Under the pieces are notes generated by a model. The model searched no databases, was not told the DNA's origin, and worked only from the letters and a program-made list of their open reading frames with translations. The translations under genes were made by a program, and so were the position numbers. A stretch of DNA of 64,000 bases, taken from CAZAYP01 sp964489425 [NCBI: uncultured Verrucomicrobiota bacterium] (GTDB lineage Bacteria; Verrucomicrobiota; Kiritimatiellia; RZYC01). This document shows positions 62,262-64,000 of this stretch, in pieces (positions within the stretch are counted from its first letter, which is position 1; each line of letters starts with the position of its first letter). Location: NCBI GenBank assembly GCA_964489425.1, contig CAZAYP010000002.1:158596-222595 (forward strand), given 5' to 3'.

Positions 62262-63815
62262 ATGACCGCAGTCTACCGTTACCTTTCCATGCTCTCGGTT
62301 TCCTTGGCGCTGCTGGCCGGCGGAGCGGGTGTCGCGTTGGCGGATGACGGCCCACAGCCTGGTTGGACACTGGTGTCCGAATGGCAGGAACTGCTGCCCG
62401 TGGGCGGGCAGGCGCTGCTGGTTCAAGGCCGGCAGTATTTCGATGCCGCCACCGGCCAGGAGCACACTCTTTATTACGACGGCCAGGGCCAACTGATCCC
62501 TGGCGGGCGCGAGATCACGTGGCAGGATGTCGCCCCGGCGCAGGCCGCCGGCGCCCGGAAACCCGGCACCTACGTGCCGGTCAAGGCGGCTCCGCCCTGC
62601 GCGTTGCCCACGGGCACGCCCAGCCTGTCCGCCGTCCTGCCGCCGCTCGACGCGGCGACCATCGCGGAGAAGCAAGCGCAGGTGCCCAAGGCAGAACTCA
62701 TCGGCCTGCGCCGGAAGCTGTCCGCCCCCGCCGTGGTCAGCGAGCCTGACTGGCAAACACTGGACAAGGCCGGCCGGTACTGGACGTTCAGCCTCATGGC
62801 AAAAAAGTCGCACGGCCTGCGGATTCACCTGGAGGATGTCAGCCTGCCGGCCGGGACCGCGATCTGGGTTTACGACGTGAACCGGCCCTCCCAGGTGCTG
62901 GGGCCGTACGATGCGCAGGCGTGCCACGGCGGCCGCGACTTCTGGACCGAGACGATTTTCACCGACCACGCGCTGATCCTGTGCCATGTGCCGTCCGGCG
63001 CCGACGCATCCGCCGTGGCATTCAAGGTCACCGAGGTGGTGGACATGTTCGTGGATTTCGGCGCCCTGCTGGCAAAGCAGGTCGGCAACTGCCACAATGA
63101 CGTGACCTGTTACCCCGCCTGGGCCAACGAAGCGGCCGCCGTGGCCGGCATCGGGTCGATCAACCAGGTGGGCTCGCTATGGTGCACCGGGTGCCTGATG
63201 AACGATGCTGACAGCGGGACCTACATTGACTACTTCATGACCGCTTACCACTGCGTGGGCGACCAAACCGCGGCCAACACCACCGAATACTACTGGTTTT
63301 ACCAGACCCCCACGTGCAATGGCACACCGCCCAATCCCAGCTCGGTGCCGCGCACCGGCGGCGGCGCCACGTTCCTGGCCGGCACCAGCGCCGGCTCTGG
63401 CAACGACTTCTGCTTCCTGCGCCTCAACCAAGCCTCGCCGCAGGGCGTCTATTATGTGGGCTGGACGGTTTCTGCGCCCTCGACCAGCGAAACCCTCACC
63501 GGGATCCATCACCCGGACGGATCGTTCAAGCGCATCAGCTTCAGTCGCCTCTACTCCTCGGCCCAGGCCAACTGGTGGGAGGTGCAGTGGTATTCCGGCG
63601 TTACCGAGGGCGGCAGCAGCGGCAGCCCGCTGTTCAACACCGAGCACCAGTTCATTGGCCAACTGCGCGGCGGCTCCTCTTCGTGCGAGCAGTTGGACGG
63701 TACGGATGATTATGGCCGGTTCAGCTACACCTATCCCATCATCCAGGCTTGGCTTGGTGCGAGCGCGGATTTCCCCTGGGACCTGTTCATGCCGGCCATC
63801 AAGGTCAAAGACTAG
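62262..63815 (+). CDS. Secreted trypsin-like serine protease (second of tandem pair)
   Basis: 517 residues, colinear with the previous gene: signal peptide MTAVYRYLSMLSVSLALLAG, the same propeptide start (GWTLVSEWQELLPVGGQALL), and triad residues in TAYHCVGDQTAANTT, GNDFCFLRLNQASP and EGGSSGSPLFNTEHQ. It ends ADFPWDLFMPAIKVKD. The strong RBS AGGAGGAGG lies a few bases before ATG 62262 and the gap to the upstream gene is 32 bp, so the pair is probably cotranscribed. The two differ most in the propeptide, suggesting divergence in substrate or activation. Confidence 0.92.
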   Translation: MTAVYRYLSMLSVSLALLAGGAGVALADDGPQPGWTLVSEWQELLPVGGQALLVQGRQYFDAATGQEHTLYYDGQGQLIPGGREITWQDVAPAQAAGARKPGTYVPVKAAPPCALPTGTPSLSAVLPPLDAATIAEKQAQVPKAELIGLRRKLSAPAVVSEPDWQTLDKAGRYWTFSLMAKKSHGLRIHLEDVSLPAGTAIWVYDVNRPSQVLGPYDAQACHGGRDFWTETIFTDHALILCHVPSGADASAVAFKVTEVVDMFVDFGALLAKQVGNCHNDVTCYPAWANEAAAVAGIGSINQVGSLWCTGCLMNDADSGTYIDYFMTAYHCVGDQTAANTTEYYWFYQTPTCNGTPPNPSSVPRTGGGATFLAGTSAGSGNDFCFLRLNQASPQGVYYVGWTVSAPSTSETLTGIHHPDGSFKRISFSRLYSSAQANWWEVQWYSGVTEGGSSGSPLFNTEHQFIGQLRGGSSSCEQLDGTDDYGRFSYTYPIIQAWLGASADFPWDLFMPAIKVKD

Positions 63816-64000
63816 CCTGGAGTTTGATCCGATTTTAGCGGGCTGAATCGTCGTTTGAAGTGACCATTAGCGATCATTTTTTATTTTCAATAATGTTCCC
63901 ATGTAAATATAGAATAATTACAAAATATATCTTGCTATTAACCAACATCTCGTCAATATTATGCCCATGTATATTGAAACGGTAGCCAATCGGAACTCGC
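63816..64000. other. AT-rich intergenic end of window
   Basis: From about 63850 the sequence becomes strongly AT-rich compared with the rest of the window (ttttttattttcaataatg, taaatatagaataattaca). No ORF or stem-loop is clear. It may be a promoter region for a gene beyond the window or the edge of an island. Confidence 0.4.

Overview
The window is a high-GC bacterial chromosome segment with long runs of same-strand, translationally overlapping genes, interspersed with very large secreted proteins. The organism is most likely a Gram-negative member of the PVC superphylum, near Kiritimatiellota, Lentisphaerota or Verrucomicrobiota. This is an inference from gene content, not from a marker phylogeny. 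It rests on ExbB/ExbD genes followed by a membrane-anchored squalene-cyclase-like toroid, a giant secreted protein with Divergent-InlB-B-type repeats, a DUF3604 protein, and secreted proteins ending in a short W-P...F-Y-R/Q-like domain. Lnt, TolQ/R-like and Tat genes show an inner membrane, a lipoprotein system and an outer membrane.

Layout. 1-2.1 kb: an inverted repeat, a SEC-C protein, a truncated ORF with an IS3-type transposase remnant, and tRNA-Ser(GGA). 2.2-7.8 kb: a polytopic membrane protein, a response regulator with a hybrid histidine kinase, a flavin-reductase-like protein and a secreted TPR protein. 8.1-14.5 kb: a subtilisin-family protease gene broken into three frames, then a divergent 1145-residue secreted protein. 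14.7 kb: a 29-codon Lys/Ala-rich basic peptide gene with its own promoter. 15-21.9 kb: a tightly packed operon lnt-prfB-trpC-trpF-trpB-yicC-gmk, with the programmed +1 frameshift of RF2 and no trpA. 22.0-22.2 kb: an inverted-repeat element. 22.3-29.3 kb: a six-gene envelope operon (two TPR proteins, ExbB, two ExbD, TM-anchored toroid). 29.4-30.7 kb: tatB-like, tatC and tatA. 31-45 kb: an HMA-fold protein, a DUF3604 protein, a very large chemoreceptor and the 2775-residue repeat protein. 45.5-52.7 kb: a small membrane protein, two AI-2E-family permeases, an acyl-CoA dehydrogenase, orphan proteins and a B12-type radical SAM enzyme. 52.9-63.8 kb: secreted or anchored unknowns, an Asp-box beta-propeller, FIST, PAS and ROK genes that overlap, and a tandem pair of trypsin-like secreted proteases.

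How it fits together. The most system-like locus is the 22-29 kb operon. It pairs a proton-driven ExbB/ExbD motor with periplasmic TPR scaffolds and an anchored alpha/alpha-toroid protein placed where a TonB- or TolA-like coupler would be expected. The Tat operon lies divergently beside it. Much of the rest encodes exported proteases and cell-surface or adhesion proteins, suggesting a lifestyle that uses extracellular polymers. No rRNA, CRISPR array, prophage or intact transposon was seen.
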